Positions 24,760 through 33,491 are shown, numbered from the stretch's first letter. The stretch: DNA of 56,075 nucleotides from Novosphingobium organovorum (GCF_022832435.1 NZ_JALHLF010000017.1:1-56075), one strand, 5' to 3'. The notes: generated from the letters alone by a model not told the origin. Translations and numbers: made by a program.

Positions 24760-25359
24760 ATGAAACAATCCCCTTTTCCGTCATCGACCGGGTCCAGTCG
24801 ACGCGACGCCTTGCGCCTCGCCCTGCACGTCTCGTCGCTTGGCGCACTGGCCCTCCCGCTCGGCGCGCTCGCCGGGTGTGCGCATCATCCGGAAATGAGC
24901 TACGAGCGTCGCAGCCACATGCTGGAAGCGCTGATCAAGCTGGTTCTTCCCGATGCGCAGCCCGCACAAGTGCTTGAGGATCGCAGCTTCGTGTTCCGTT
25001 CCATTGACCGCAAGATGCGCGGCGTGACCTTTGCCCACCTCGATGCTCTTGCCGGTCAACTCGATGAAATGTCGGGTGGCGACTTCCTTGAGCTTTCCCC
25101 AGATCGCCGCAAGGCGAGCCTCGAAGCGGTCGACCATCAAACGTTCACGGACGCCTCGCCGATCGCGCACCCCTGGTATTCCATCAAGGCCATGATCGTC
25201 ATCGCCTACTTCACCTCCAGCCCCGGGATGGAGGACACGCTTCTCTATGATCTCGTGCCGGGGCGCTACGATCCCGACATTCCCGTCACTCCCGATTTCA
25301 AGCCGATGTCCAACGACTGGTCAGCCGTGAGCATCCGCAAACCACTGGTGTCCTCATGA
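24760..25359 (+). CDS. Gluconate 2-dehydrogenase subunit 3-like TAT lipoprotein
   Basis: A 199-residue protein with a twin-arginine signal (SSRRDALRLAL, Arg14-Arg15) running into the lipobox LAGC at 37-40. It is therefore probably exported folded and lipid-anchored. The mature part has the subunit 3 features of flavin sugar dehydrogenases (LIKLVLPD, AHPWYSIKAMIVIAYFTSSPGME). Such small subunits carry a GMC partner lacking its own signal across the membrane and help its maturation. It overlaps the GMC gene by four bases (ATGA). Confidence 0.87.
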   Translation: MKQSPFPSSTGSSRRDALRLALHVSSLGALALPLGALAGCAHHPEMSYERRSHMLEALIKLVLPDAQPAQVLEDRSFVFRSIDRKMRGVTFAHLDALAGQLDEMSGGDFLELSPDRRKASLEAVDHQTFTDASPIAHPWYSIKAMIVIAYFTSSPGMEDTLLYDLVPGRYDPDIPVTPDFKPMSNDWSAVSIRKPLVSS

Positions 25360-27044
25360 GCAATGATTTCGACGCGATTGTCATCGGTTCCGGTATCACG
25401 GGTGGATGGGCTGCCAAGGAACTGACCGAACGTGGCCTGCGCGTCCTCATGATCGAGCGCGGCCCGATGATCGAGCACCAGAGCGGCTATACCACCGAAA
25501 TGACGCCGCCTTGGGAATTGCCCTATCGCGGTTATGGCGACCCGGACGAATTTGCCACCGACTATGCCGTGCAGAGCAAGGGCATGCACTTCACCGAGTG
25601 GACCAAGACCCATTTCGTCAACGATCGCCTCAACCCCTACGAAACGCCCGAAGGCAAGGATTTTCAGTGGCGCCGGGGTTACCAGATGGGCGGACGCTCG
25701 CTGACCTGGGGGCGCCAGTGCTATCGTTGGGGCGATCTCGATTTCGGCGCCAATGCCCGCGATGGCCATGGCGTCGACTGGCCAGTGCGCTATGCCGACA
25801 TGAAGCCTTGGTACGACCATGTCGAAGGTTTCATCGGTGTCTCGGGCTCTTGCGAAGGCTTGCCGCAATTGCCCGACGGAAAATTCCTGCCCGCGCGTCC
25901 GCTGAACGCTGTCGAGACCGCTCTCAAGCATGCGGTCGAACAGCGTTACCCCGAGCGTCGGGTCATCATGGGGCGCAGCTCCAACATCACCGAAATGGTC
26001 GGTGATCGCGGTCCATGCCAGAACCGCAACATTTGCGCACGCGGCTGCTCCTACGGTGGGTACTTCAGCACCCAGGCATCGACTCTGCCCGCCGCACAGG
26101 CAACCGGCCGCCTGACCATCAAGACCGACAGCATCGTCGAAGGCCTGGACTACGACGCTGCCAGCCGCAAAGTCACCGGCGTGCGCGTGATCGATGCCAA
26201 GACCAAGGACAAGGCCACCTATTCCGGCCGGATCGTCTTTTTGTGCGCGGGTTCGGTCAACTCGGTCAGCATCCTGCTAAGGTCGGCTAGTCCGGCCATG
26301 CCCGAAGGCCTTGGCAATTCCAGTGGGACACTCGGTCGCTATTTCATGGACCATGCGCTCAGCCTTTCGCTCTCGGCGAACATCGCGGGCTTCGACGACC
26401 ATGTCTACTTCGGCAATCGGCCCAGCTCAATCATCATTCCACGCTGGATAAACGTAGACGAACAGAGCCGCCATCCCGAATTTCTGCGCGGCTATTCCTT
26501 CCAGGGCGGAGCGACCCGCCGTGGCTGGCCCGACAACCTCGGGCTCCAGGGCCTGGGCCAGAACCTGGTCAACAAGACCGCAAAGCTGGGCCACTGGTCC
26601 TTGTTGCTTGGGGCCTTCGCCGAATGCCTGCCGCGCGCGGACAACCGCATTACCCTGTCGACCACGACGCGCGATCGCTACGGCATGCCGCTGACCCGCA
26701 TTGATTTTTCCTATGGCGAAAACGAGCACAAGTTGCTGCGGCACGCACTCGAGGAAGCCAAGAAGATGATTGCCCCGCTCAACGCCACGATCACCAACGA
26801 AAGTGTCGACCCCGGTTCAGGTGGCGGCGCGGTGCACGAAATGGGTGGTGCACGCATGGGCGCGGACCCCGGCGTCTCGGTTGTCGATGGCTTCAACCGG
26901 ATGCATGACGTTGCGAACCTTTTCGTGACCGATGGTGCCGCGATGAGTTCGAGCGCCTGCCAAAACCCCTCGCTGACGTACATGGCCTTCACCGCGCGAG
27001 CGGCAGCCCACGCGGTCGACCGTCTCACGAGCGAGGGCATCTGA
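25356..27044 (+). CDS. GMC family FAD dehydrogenase, probable glycoside 3-dehydrogenase type
   Basis: A 562-residue flavoprotein. The dinucleotide motif VIGSGITGGWAAKELTERG lies at 9-27 and is followed by the IERG acid. The C-terminal motif NLFVTDGAAMSSSACQNPSLTYMAFTARAA includes the catalytic Asn, preceded by VHEMGGARMG. It has no signal peptide and is paired with the TAT lipoprotein subunit, so periplasmic export by hitch-hiking is likely. This two-gene arrangement is known for gluconate, fructose and glucoside 3-dehydrogenases. With the Gfo/Idh/MocA and epimerase genes next door, oxidation of a glycoside at C3 is the best guess. Confidence 0.87.
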   Translation: MSNDFDAIVIGSGITGGWAAKELTERGLRVLMIERGPMIEHQSGYTTEMTPPWELPYRGYGDPDEFATDYAVQSKGMHFTEWTKTHFVNDRLNPYETPEGKDFQWRRGYQMGGRSLTWGRQCYRWGDLDFGANARDGHGVDWPVRYADMKPWYDHVEGFIGVSGSCEGLPQLPDGKFLPARPLNAVETALKHAVEQRYPERRVIMGRSSNITEMVGDRGPCQNRNICARGCSYGGYFSTQASTLPAAQATGRLTIKTDSIVEGLDYDAASRKVTGVRVIDAKTKDKATYSGRIVFLCAGSVNSVSILLRSASPAMPEGLGNSSGTLGRYFMDHALSLSLSANIAGFDDHVYFGNRPSSIIIPRWINVDEQSRHPEFLRGYSFQGGATRRGWPDNLGLQGLGQNLVNKTAKLGHWSLLLGAFAECLPRADNRITLSTTTRDRYGMPLTRIDFSYGENEHKLLRHALEEAKKMIAPLNATITNESVDPGSGGGAVHEMGGARMGADPGVSVVDGFNRMHDVANLFVTDGAAMSSSACQNPSLTYMAFTARAAAHAVDRLTSEGI

Positions 27045-27075
27045 ACGCCTGACGCGGTGTCTCAAGCACAAAAAA

Positions 27076-27099
27076 AGGGGCGCTCCTTGCGGGGCGCCC
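27076..27099. terminator. Bidirectional terminator
   Basis: GGGGCGC at 27076-27082 pairs with GCGCCCC at 27093-27099, flanked by A-run on the left and TTTTTCTTTT on the right. It separates the GMC operon from the converging DUF35-thiolase-ligase operon. Confidence 0.85.
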
Positions 27100-27131
27100 C
27101 TTTTTCTTTTCATCCTCAAGATGTTTGCGGC

Positions 27132-27455
27132 TCAGGCGTCCTGCGCTCTGGCGATCCACACACCCGGCCGATCCTGCGAAGGCGCAAGGCACACCCGTGC
27201 CGGTGTCTGGAGGCCCGGCTCGGCAAAGCAGATCACCTGCACGCCGCAATCCAGATCAACCGTTGCCAGTTGCACAGGAAGATGTGCGCGCCACTCGGGG
27301 TCCAGCGAATGATGGACCGTGCTGAGCGCCAGCAGCACTCCCCGCCCCTCGATCGCGCAATCGGCCAGAGCATCGGAAAGGCAGTTTCCGCAGACGGCAT
27401 GAGCCGGATAGTTGAAAGTGCCGCAGCTCTGGCAGCGCTGTATCGAAATTGTCAT
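27132..27455 (-). CDS. Zn-ribbon/OB-fold protein (DUF35)
   Basis: A 107-residue protein with four zinc-binding cysteines in CQSCGTFNYPAHAVCGNC at about 7-24, followed by an OB-fold domain. DUF35 proteins form complexes with thiolase-like enzymes and help bind CoA substrates. Its start overlaps the stop of the thiolase-like gene by three bases, so the two are translationally coupled. The order ligase-thiolase-DUF35 is consistent with side-chain shortening of an acyl-CoA. Confidence 0.87.
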   Translation of the reverse strand: MTISIQRCQSCGTFNYPAHAVCGNCLSDALADCAIEGRGVLLALSTVHHSLDPEWRAHLPVQLATVDLDCGVQVICFAEPGLQTPARVCLAPSQDRPGVWIARAQDA

Positions 27456-28624
27456 CGCGCCCCCTCCAGGATGACCGCACCCGTTCCCAGGCACCGGTCG
27501 TACGTCACCATGCCGTAGCCGCTCGCCAGACCGATCCGCGCATCACGAACCTGCCCGCCGAGCGGCTGGCCCGTGACTTGGCGCAGCGTTTCCACGACTG
27601 TCAGGAACCCGCCCGAGCAGCCGGCCTGCCCGCACCCCAGCTGTCCACCACTGGTGTTGACGGGAAAGTCGCCCTGAATGGTCAGGTCATGACGGCGAAC
27701 GAAGTCCGCAGCTTCGCCCTTGGCGCAAAAGCCGAGGTCTTCCAGCTGCATCATGGTGATCACAGGATAATCGTCATAGGTCTGAACGCAATCGATGGCG
27801 CTACAGTCAAGACCGGACTGAGCGTAGAGCGCATCGCGATCCATCGCCCAGCCACTGCGCACCGCTATCGGGTCTTCGCGATAGGCGTTGTGCCGTTCGA
27901 TCGCACCGCGGATCGTTGCGTACGGCAGGCCCAACGCGCGCGCCCGTCGTACCTCCATGACCAGAAAGCCTTCCGCGCCGGCACAGGGCATCACGCAATC
28001 GAACAGGTGCAAAGGGCCGGCCACCGGCCGCGCTGCAAGGTAGTCCTCCATGGTCAGCGATTTCCCGCCGAGCAAAGCGTTGGGGTTGGTCGCGGCGTTG
28101 GCCCGCTGAGCGAGCGCGATGCGGCCAAAGTCCTCACGCGTGACGCCGAAGCTTTGCATGTAGTGCTGGGTAATCAGCGAAAAGCAACCGTTCGGCCCAG
28201 CGGACGCGTAAGGGATGATCGCCTGGCTCGAGAACGAACTGAAGTTGTTGACCAGCCCTGCGAACGTCTCAGGATTCGCCGTGTCGCCCGCGATGCACGC
28301 CACGATATTGGCATCACCCATCTGCACCGCGCGCGCAGCCCGGCGCAGCGCCATGACCCCGCTGACGCCGCCAAAGGGCAGCCATTCGATCCAGCGCGGC
28401 GCCATGCCGAAATGCTCGGTCAGAGCGATCGTCGAGTCGGGAGCGAGCGTGAACGAGGCACTCGCCAGTCCGTCAATCTCCTCCTTTGCGATTCCCGCAG
28501 CAGCGATGAGCTGGGCCAACGCGCGCGCCAAAAACCAGTGCGCGCTGCGTGTCGAGGTCTTTTCATACGTGACGGTTGTCGGGCAGACGACGGCGACACC
28601 GTCATAGGCGTGTGGCCGGGTCAC
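27452..28624 (-). CDS. Thiolase-like protein lacking the nucleophilic Cys (Ltp2-like, possible aldolase)
   Basis: A 390-residue thiolase-fold protein. The region of the usual nucleophile (C-x-S-G) reads PFGGVSGVMAL, with no Cys. The G-H-P motif of true thiolases is replaced in NTSGGQLGCGQAGCSGG by Gln where His is expected. The C-terminal CLGTG remains. Loss of both residues with a DUF35 partner is the pattern of Ltp2-type retro-aldolases, which cut beta-hydroxyacyl-CoA rather than beta-ketoacyl-CoA. It starts with GTG overlapping the ligase stop. The substrate could be a hydroxylated arylpropanoyl-CoA; this is inference. Confidence 0.82.
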   Translation of the reverse strand: MTRPHAYDGVAVVCPTTVTYEKTSTRSAHWFLARALAQLIAAAGIAKEEIDGLASASFTLAPDSTIALTEHFGMAPRWIEWLPFGGVSGVMALRRAARAVQMGDANIVACIAGDTANPETFAGLVNNFSSFSSQAIIPYASAGPNGCFSLITQHYMQSFGVTREDFGRIALAQRANAATNPNALLGGKSLTMEDYLAARPVAGPLHLFDCVMPCAGAEGFLVMEVRRARALGLPYATIRGAIERHNAYREDPIAVRSGWAMDRDALYAQSGLDCSAIDCVQTYDDYPVITMMQLEDLGFCAKGEAADFVRRHDLTIQGDFPVNTSGGQLGCGQAGCSGGFLTVVETLRQVTGQPLGGQVRDARIGLASGYGMVTYDRCLGTGAVILEGAR

Positions 28625-30237
28625 GCGGTATGCTTGCGCGGCACATCGCGGCGCACCTCGTATCCGACCTTTTCCCGGTCCCAGGTGTCTTGGGTCACGC
28701 CCTGTTCGCGCAACTTGAACTTTTGCACCTTGCCGTTTTCAGTCGACGGCAGTTTCGAACAGAAACGCACGAAACGCGGAACCGAGAAGTAGGTCATGCG
28801 CGGCTGGCAAAAATCGAGGATTTCCTCGGGAGAGACACGCGCCCCTTCATGCAGCACGATCGCCGTCATGACCTCGTCTTCGGCCAGTTCGGAGGCCACG
28901 GCATAGACGGCCGCCACGGCAATTGCCGGATGGCCGTGCAGGACTTGCTCGACTTCGTACGAGGAAATGTTTTCGCCCCGGCGACGGATCGCATCCTTGA
29001 TGCGGTCCATGAAGTAGAAATAGCCCTGCGCGTCCTGATAGACCCTGTCCCCGGTATGGAACCAGAGATTACGGCGGCTTTCGCTCGTCGCCTCCGGCAT
29101 TTCGAAATAGCCTGTCGCGGTGGAAAAGGCGATGTCGCTGCGCAGCAAGAGTTCGCCGGGCTCACCGGTGGGCACCGGGTCGTCCTGCGCATCGGCGACC
29201 ATGGCATGATAACCGGGACGCACGCGGCCCATGGCGCCAGGCTTTTGATGCGCAAGCGTCTCGCCGATTACAAAGTTGGTCTCGGTGGAACCGTATCCGT
29301 CGATCAGGCCGATCCCGAAACGCTCGGTGAATGCCTTCATCGAATCCGCCGGAACCCCTGGAGCCAGGGCTCGCGTGGTCGGATGATCGGCATCGTCGTC
29401 CTTGGCGGCGGTCGACAGCAGGATCGGCACCATCGCCCCCAGAACATACGTCACCGTCGCGCCATGCTCGCGCAGACTGGGCACGAAACCGCGTGCCGAG
29501 AAGCGCTCCAGAACGACGATCATTCCGCCGCTGACCAGCGCCTGGTAGAACGCGCCCAGCGCGTTGACGTGAAACAGCGGCAACGTTGTGAGCAGGACGT
29601 CGCACTGCGTGATTTCCAGGATTTCAGCCGAATTCACACCCCACCAGTAGAACTGCGCGTGCGGGCAGCATACGCCTTTGGATGGCCCGGTCGTACCCGA
29701 GGTGTAGATGATCGCTCCGGTGTCGCTGGACGCGCATTCCACCGGATCGACGCGCCCCGCACCTTCGGGAAGCGCAGCGGCCGGCCATGGCCCCACCGTC
29801 TCGACCAGGCCATCCTCGCCCTCCGCACCGATCAGCCAGACCTGCTCAATGGCCACGGCCCCGGCATCGATGAAGTCGAGGATGGAAGCCAGAGCGCTTT
29901 CGATGGCCAGCAAGCGTGCGCCGCAGTTGCCCAGGATATGCTGCAACTGCGCCCCGCGCGACGCCAGGTTGATCGGGACGGCCACCGCATTCAGCCATGA
30001 GCACGCCAGAATGAGATCCATCATCTCGATCCGATTGCCGCACAAAATGGCGACCCGATCGCCCGGCCCCACACCCTGTTCGCGCATGGAATGGGCAAGG
30101 CGCGAAGCGCGTTCGATGAGATCGGCGGCTGAATAATCCTGCCCCGCCATGCGCAACAAAGTCGTTGGCGCACTCTCGCGTGCCCGGATTTCTAATAGCT
30201 TGGATGCACGACGATCGATCGGAGGTACCAACATCAT
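28621..30237 (-). CDS. AMP-dependent acyl/aryl-CoA ligase
   Basis: A 538-residue adenylate-forming ligase. Visible motifs are the P-loop YTSGTTGPSKGV near residues 180-191, the A5 motif DGYGSTETNFV, the A7/A8 region FHTGDRVYQDAQGYFYFMDRIKDAIRRRGENISSYEVE, and the catalytic Lys in ENGKVQKFKLRE. It would activate an aromatic or aliphatic acid with ATP and CoA. It is the first gene of the ligase-thiolase-DUF35 operon and divergent from the TAT epimerase-like gene. It is the only CoA ligase in the window, so it could also serve the aroyl-CoA hydroxylase, but its thiolase-like partner suggests a side-chain acid such as a cinnamate. Confidence 0.88.
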   Translation of the reverse strand: MMLVPPIDRRASKLLEIRARESAPTTLLRMAGQDYSAADLIERASRLAHSMREQGVGPGDRVAILCGNRIEMMDLILACSWLNAVAVPINLASRGAQLQHILGNCGARLLAIESALASILDFIDAGAVAIEQVWLIGAEGEDGLVETVGPWPAAALPEGAGRVDPVECASSDTGAIIYTSGTTGPSKGVCCPHAQFYWWGVNSAEILEITQCDVLLTTLPLFHVNALGAFYQALVSGGMIVVLERFSARGFVPSLREHGATVTYVLGAMVPILLSTAAKDDDADHPTTRALAPGVPADSMKAFTERFGIGLIDGYGSTETNFVIGETLAHQKPGAMGRVRPGYHAMVADAQDDPVPTGEPGELLLRSDIAFSTATGYFEMPEATSESRRNLWFHTGDRVYQDAQGYFYFMDRIKDAIRRRGENISSYEVEQVLHGHPAIAVAAVYAVASELAEDEVMTAIVLHEGARVSPEEILDFCQPRMTYFSVPRFVRFCSKLPSTENGKVQKFKLREQGVTQDTWDREKVGYEVRRDVPRKHTA

Positions 30238-30398
30238 TGCCTCTGTTCAGAAAGTGGATGGGGGGATGAATTTCAAACGCAGGGCTTTTGCTCGCTTCGT
30301 CCTGCCTCGCTTGCGGGATACCATCGGCAAGACTTTACTTCAAACTTAAAACATATAATTTGTCCAGGACGCGACACCCAGTCCAAAAGGGAATTACG

Positions 30399-31391
30399 AT
30401 GACGATTGCACGACGCGACCTGCTTTCCGGCATGGCTATGGCCGTTCCAGCGCTCTACGCCAGCAAGGCTTTCGGCCGCCCCTGTTCGGCTCAGGCCCAA
30501 TTTGGCGTTCAGACCTACAGCTTTCGCGACATGCTGCCGACCGAAGGCGACATGATCGACAAGATGATCGTCGGTTGCCGCGAAATCGGCGTCGACATGA
30601 TCGAGCTGTTCGAACCGACCATCGAACCTCCGGCGCTGAGCAGCAGTGCCCCCTGGGCGGTCAAGACGGGCAAGATCACCCAAGCCTCGCTTTACGGGCG
30701 CCCCCCGGAAGGGCCCAAGCCCGAAGCCGAGCTGCGCAATCGTGAGGACATTCGCAAATGGCGCATGGAAACGCCCCTCGCCCAGTTTGTCGAGATCGGT
30801 CACCGCTTCCGCTCGGCCGGGATTACCGTTCAGGCCTTCAACTTCGGCCTCAAGGATGATTGTACCGACGCCGAAGTCGATAAGGGCTTCATGGTCGCCA
30901 AGGCACTCGGAACCGATTTGATGACGGCCTCGACCACGCTCACGATGGCCAAGCGGACCGTCCCGTTCGCCGCCAGGCACGGTATCTACCTTGGCCTGCA
31001 CGGCCACTCCAATCTGCACGATGCAAACCAGTTCGCCACGCCCGAAAGTTTCGATGAGGGCCTTGCGATGTCGCCCTGGTACCGCCTGAATTTCGACATC
31101 GGGCACTTTGCCGCCGCCGGTTTCGACACGCTCGCCTTTCTCGAAAAGCACAAGAGCAAGATCGTCAGCGTGCACTTCAAGGATCGCAAGAAGAACCTGG
31201 GCCCCAACGAACCTTTCGGTCAGGGCGACACGCCCATCGCGGACGTCTTGCGCTACATCCGTTCGAATTGCCTGCCGATCCCGATGATGCTCGAATACGA
31301 ATACGATGGTGGATCCTCGGTCAAGGCGCTGCGCGAAATGCTGCAATACTGCCATGAAGCCTGGGCACAGGCGCCTCTTCACACCCTGTAA
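30399..31391 (+). CDS. TAT-exported sugar isomerase/epimerase-like TIM barrel protein
   Basis: A 330-residue protein with a twin-arginine signal at the N-terminus (ARRDLLSGMAMAVPALYASKAFG), so it is probably periplasmic. The mature part is a xylose-isomerase-like barrel with GVQTYSFRDMLP, GLHGHSNLHD, LNFDIGHFAAAG, VSVHFKDRK and MLEYEYDGG. A periplasmic barrel of this kind beside a periplasmic GMC dehydrogenase could process a 3-keto-sugar outside the cytoplasm. A broken copy lies at 35408-35733. The ATG at 30399 is chosen because the signal starts there. Confidence 0.85.
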   Translation: MTIARRDLLSGMAMAVPALYASKAFGRPCSAQAQFGVQTYSFRDMLPTEGDMIDKMIVGCREIGVDMIELFEPTIEPPALSSSAPWAVKTGKITQASLYGRPPEGPKPEAELRNREDIRKWRMETPLAQFVEIGHRFRSAGITVQAFNFGLKDDCTDAEVDKGFMVAKALGTDLMTASTTLTMAKRTVPFAARHGIYLGLHGHSNLHDANQFATPESFDEGLAMSPWYRLNFDIGHFAAAGFDTLAFLEKHKSKIVSVHFKDRKKNLGPNEPFGQGDTPIADVLRYIRSNCLPIPMMLEYEYDGGSSVKALREMLQYCHEAWAQAPLHTL

Positions 31392-31397
31392 GGGCTG

Positions 31398-31433
31398 GTT
31401 TGCGAAAAGGCCCTGACCGGCCTTTTCGCAAAC
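31398..31433 (+). terminator. Perfect 15-bp hairpin after the TAT epimerase gene
   Basis: GTTTGCGAAAAGGCC at 31398-31412 pairs fully with GGCCTTTTCGCAAAC at 31419-31433, six bases after the stop codon. There is no following U-run, but the internal T-run may serve. Confidence 0.6.
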
Positions 31434-31478
31434 GCCACCAACCCGCGTCCGTCCCCCCACTATCCCGGCAGACACAAG

Positions 31479-31515
31479 AAAAGGCCGGACTGCGCGTTCC
31501 GCAATCCGGCCTTTT
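31479..31515. terminator. Bidirectional terminator between convergent genes
   Basis: AAAAGGCCGGA at 31479-31489 pairs with TCCGGCCTTTT at 31505-31515. The A and T ends allow action in both directions. A closely similar hairpin follows the broken epimerase copy at 35759. Confidence 0.8.
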
Positions 31516-31582
31516 CCGTTGGGACGCCTTTTGCCACCGTCACTCCCTGCCCTGCCTTTCAAGAACGGGCAGGCAGCCCGGT

Positions 31583-32272
31583 TCAGCCAACCACCCGCTC
31601 ACACAGCATCGGCACATGGATGGCTCCCCCTTCGAAGGGGGGGAAATCATGAAAGTCGGCGCGCATCTCGTCGCGAACGGGCGAATTGAGCGCCGCTTCA
31701 AGCGCCTCGGAAGAGGCGAACACCACTTTGTTGCGCTGCATATGCTCAGCGCGAGGCCAGGGCGCAGTGTCGACCCAGTCCGTACGGGTGCAGATCTCGA
31801 TCCCGATGATCCCCGGGAAACGCGCCATGATCACCGGATGATGGGCGATATAATACCCAAGCCAGGCGTTGAGATCCTGCGCATGGCCGGGATAATGAAC
31901 CATGTAGGCACAGGAGAAGTCCCGCTCGGGTTCCGCACCCTCGGGCACCGCATAGCCGCGTGCGACCATCACCTGCTGGCTGGCGACGGCCCCGGCCAGG
32001 CTAGGCAGCGTTTCGGCTGTAATGCCCGCCAGAGGTGCATGTGCGGTCAAGGCGCTTTCGGCATCCTCGATCGTGTCGAAATAGGCCTGAATTCCCAATA
32101 CCGGCACGGGATCTTGCGAATTGTAACGGTCGCGGGCTTGAGCGGGCGTCATGACAAGCACCTTGCGCGCCCGTTCGACCGATCCGGCAAGACGCCGGAC
32201 ACGCTCGAGGTCCACCGCCGCGATCCGTGCAGCCGGGTCGGTGTTGTGGAACTGAAGGAACAGAGTGAACAT
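31583..32272 (-). CDS. EthD-like dimeric alpha-beta barrel protein
   Basis: A 229-residue protein with two similar halves of the dimeric alpha-beta barrel type, beginning FTLFLQFHNTDP. The second half has YYIAHHPVIMARFPGIIGIEI, an EthD-like stretch. Such proteins often accompany oxygenases. It follows the acyl-CoA-dehydrogenase-type monooxygenase by 13 bases on the same strand, so the two form an operon. The function is unknown; product release or ring rearrangement after hydroxylation would fit. Confidence 0.7.
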   Translation of the reverse strand: MFTLFLQFHNTDPAARIAAVDLERVRRLAGSVERARKVLVMTPAQARDRYNSQDPVPVLGIQAYFDTIEDAESALTAHAPLAGITAETLPSLAGAVASQQVMVARGYAVPEGAEPERDFSCAYMVHYPGHAQDLNAWLGYYIAHHPVIMARFPGIIGIEICTRTDWVDTAPWPRAEHMQRNKVVFASSEALEAALNSPVRDEMRADFHDFPPFEGGAIHVPMLCERVVG

Positions 32273-32285
32273 ACCGTCCGCCTTT

Positions 32286-33425
32286 TCAGAGGCCCTTGGA
32301 AGCACCCGCGAGGAAGCCGCCCACTTCCTCGATCGTTGAATCGTTGAGCGAAGCGTGCTGCATGACCACCATCGCGTCGCGCAGGATTTGCTGCAGGCGG
32401 TGCGTCTTGGCGATGACCGACATGCCTGCGGCCCGGAAGCAATCCTGCACGATCTCGGCGCCAGTCTTCGCTGCATAGGATGCGGCAAGGCGCATCAGGT
32501 TGCGTTGATGGTCGCTCACCTCGCCCGTCTTGACCACCATGTCCCAGGCCTCCTCGGCGGTTTCGTAGAAAAAGCCTGACAGCGATTGCCAGCGCGCTTC
32601 ACCCAGCGCCAGGGCGGTTCGAAAATACGCGCGATCGCCCAGGGTTGCCTGCCCCGGCATCATCTTGGACGCCGCCGCCATGTCGCGCACGAGATCCAGC
32701 GCGGCGCGAGCCATGCCGATATTGCACACCGCGTGCACTTGCGCCTGGAACACCATCGGAGGGTAACGGTAAAGAGGTTCGTCGACGTCGCTCTTGCCGC
32801 CACGCGGACAAGTCCATTCGCGCGGGTAGAACTTTTCGGTGACACTGGTGTCGTGACTGCCGGTCCCCTGAAGGCCGAACACTTCCCAGTTGTCGATGAT
32901 CTCTACATCCGCGGCCGGTGCGACGGCCATGCGCACGTCGGTTCCGGCCGTACCGGGAATGGTGATACCCACGCCAATCCAGTCCGCCCCCTTGCAACCG
33001 CTGGCGAAGCGCCAACGGCCCGAAACGACGTATCCGTCTTCGATCTCGGTAGCAGGCTTGAGAGGATAGAGCCCCCCGGCGAAGACCTGGTCCGGGCCGC
33101 TCGCGTAGATCTTGGCCTGCGTTTCGACCGGCAGCGCCGCAACATAGGTATTGGCCGACCCGAAGGCCGCCACCCAGGCCGCTGAGCCGTCTTCGCGCGC
33201 GATCAGATCGATCATGCGCAGGAAGTCTGCCGGTGGCATCGCGTCGCCACCGAACATTTTGGGAGTGGCCGCACGGAAAATGCCCGCCGCCTTCATCTGT
33301 TCGACGACGTCGCGCGGAACGTGCGCAAGCCTGTCGAATTCCTCGCGGCGATTTCGGATGGTCTCGATAAGCGTGGCGAATGCGTCCGTCGCTTCGGCGG
33401 CTTTGGTCATAACGTCTGCGGTCAC
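32286..33425 (-). CDS. Acyl-CoA dehydrogenase-type flavin monooxygenase (HsaA / IacA-like)
   Basis: A 379-residue protein with the acyl-CoA dehydrogenase fold and a C2-type C-terminal domain. The recognisable stretches are VPRDVVEQMKAAGIFRAATPKMFGG, REDGSAAWVAAFGSANTY and SGRWRFASGCKGADW. This group contains two-component monooxygenases such as HsaA and the indoleacetate oxygenase IacA, which use reduced flavin made by a separate reductase. No reductase gene is adjacent; the candidates are at 346 and 18471. It is divergent from a LysR regulator and followed by an EthD-like gene. Confidence 0.83.
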   Translation of the reverse strand: MTADVMTKAAEATDAFATLIETIRNRREEFDRLAHVPRDVVEQMKAAGIFRAATPKMFGGDAMPPADFLRMIDLIAREDGSAAWVAAFGSANTYVAALPVETQAKIYASGPDQVFAGGLYPLKPATEIEDGYVVSGRWRFASGCKGADWIGVGITIPGTAGTDVRMAVAPAADVEIIDNWEVFGLQGTGSHDTSVTEKFYPREWTCPRGGKSDVDEPLYRYPPMVFQAQVHAVCNIGMARAALDLVRDMAAASKMMPGQATLGDRAYFRTALALGEARWQSLSGFFYETAEEAWDMVVKTGEVSDHQRNLMRLAASYAAKTGAEIVQDCFRAAGMSVIAKTHRLQQILRDAMVVMQHASLNDSTIEEVGGFLAGASKGL

Positions 33426-33476
33426 GATTCCATCCTTGTCTTGAAAACCTGCAGCCGATCGTATTCACACAATGAC

Positions 33477-33491
33477 ATAGATCAAATCTAT
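33477..33491. promoter_or_regulatory. Probable LysR-type binding box
   Basis: ATAGATCAAATCTAT is a perfect inverted repeat with a T-N11-A core in the 82-base gap between the monooxygenase gene and the LysR gene. Its position, 17 bases before the LysR start, fits autoregulation and control of the divergent operon. Confidence 0.6.
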
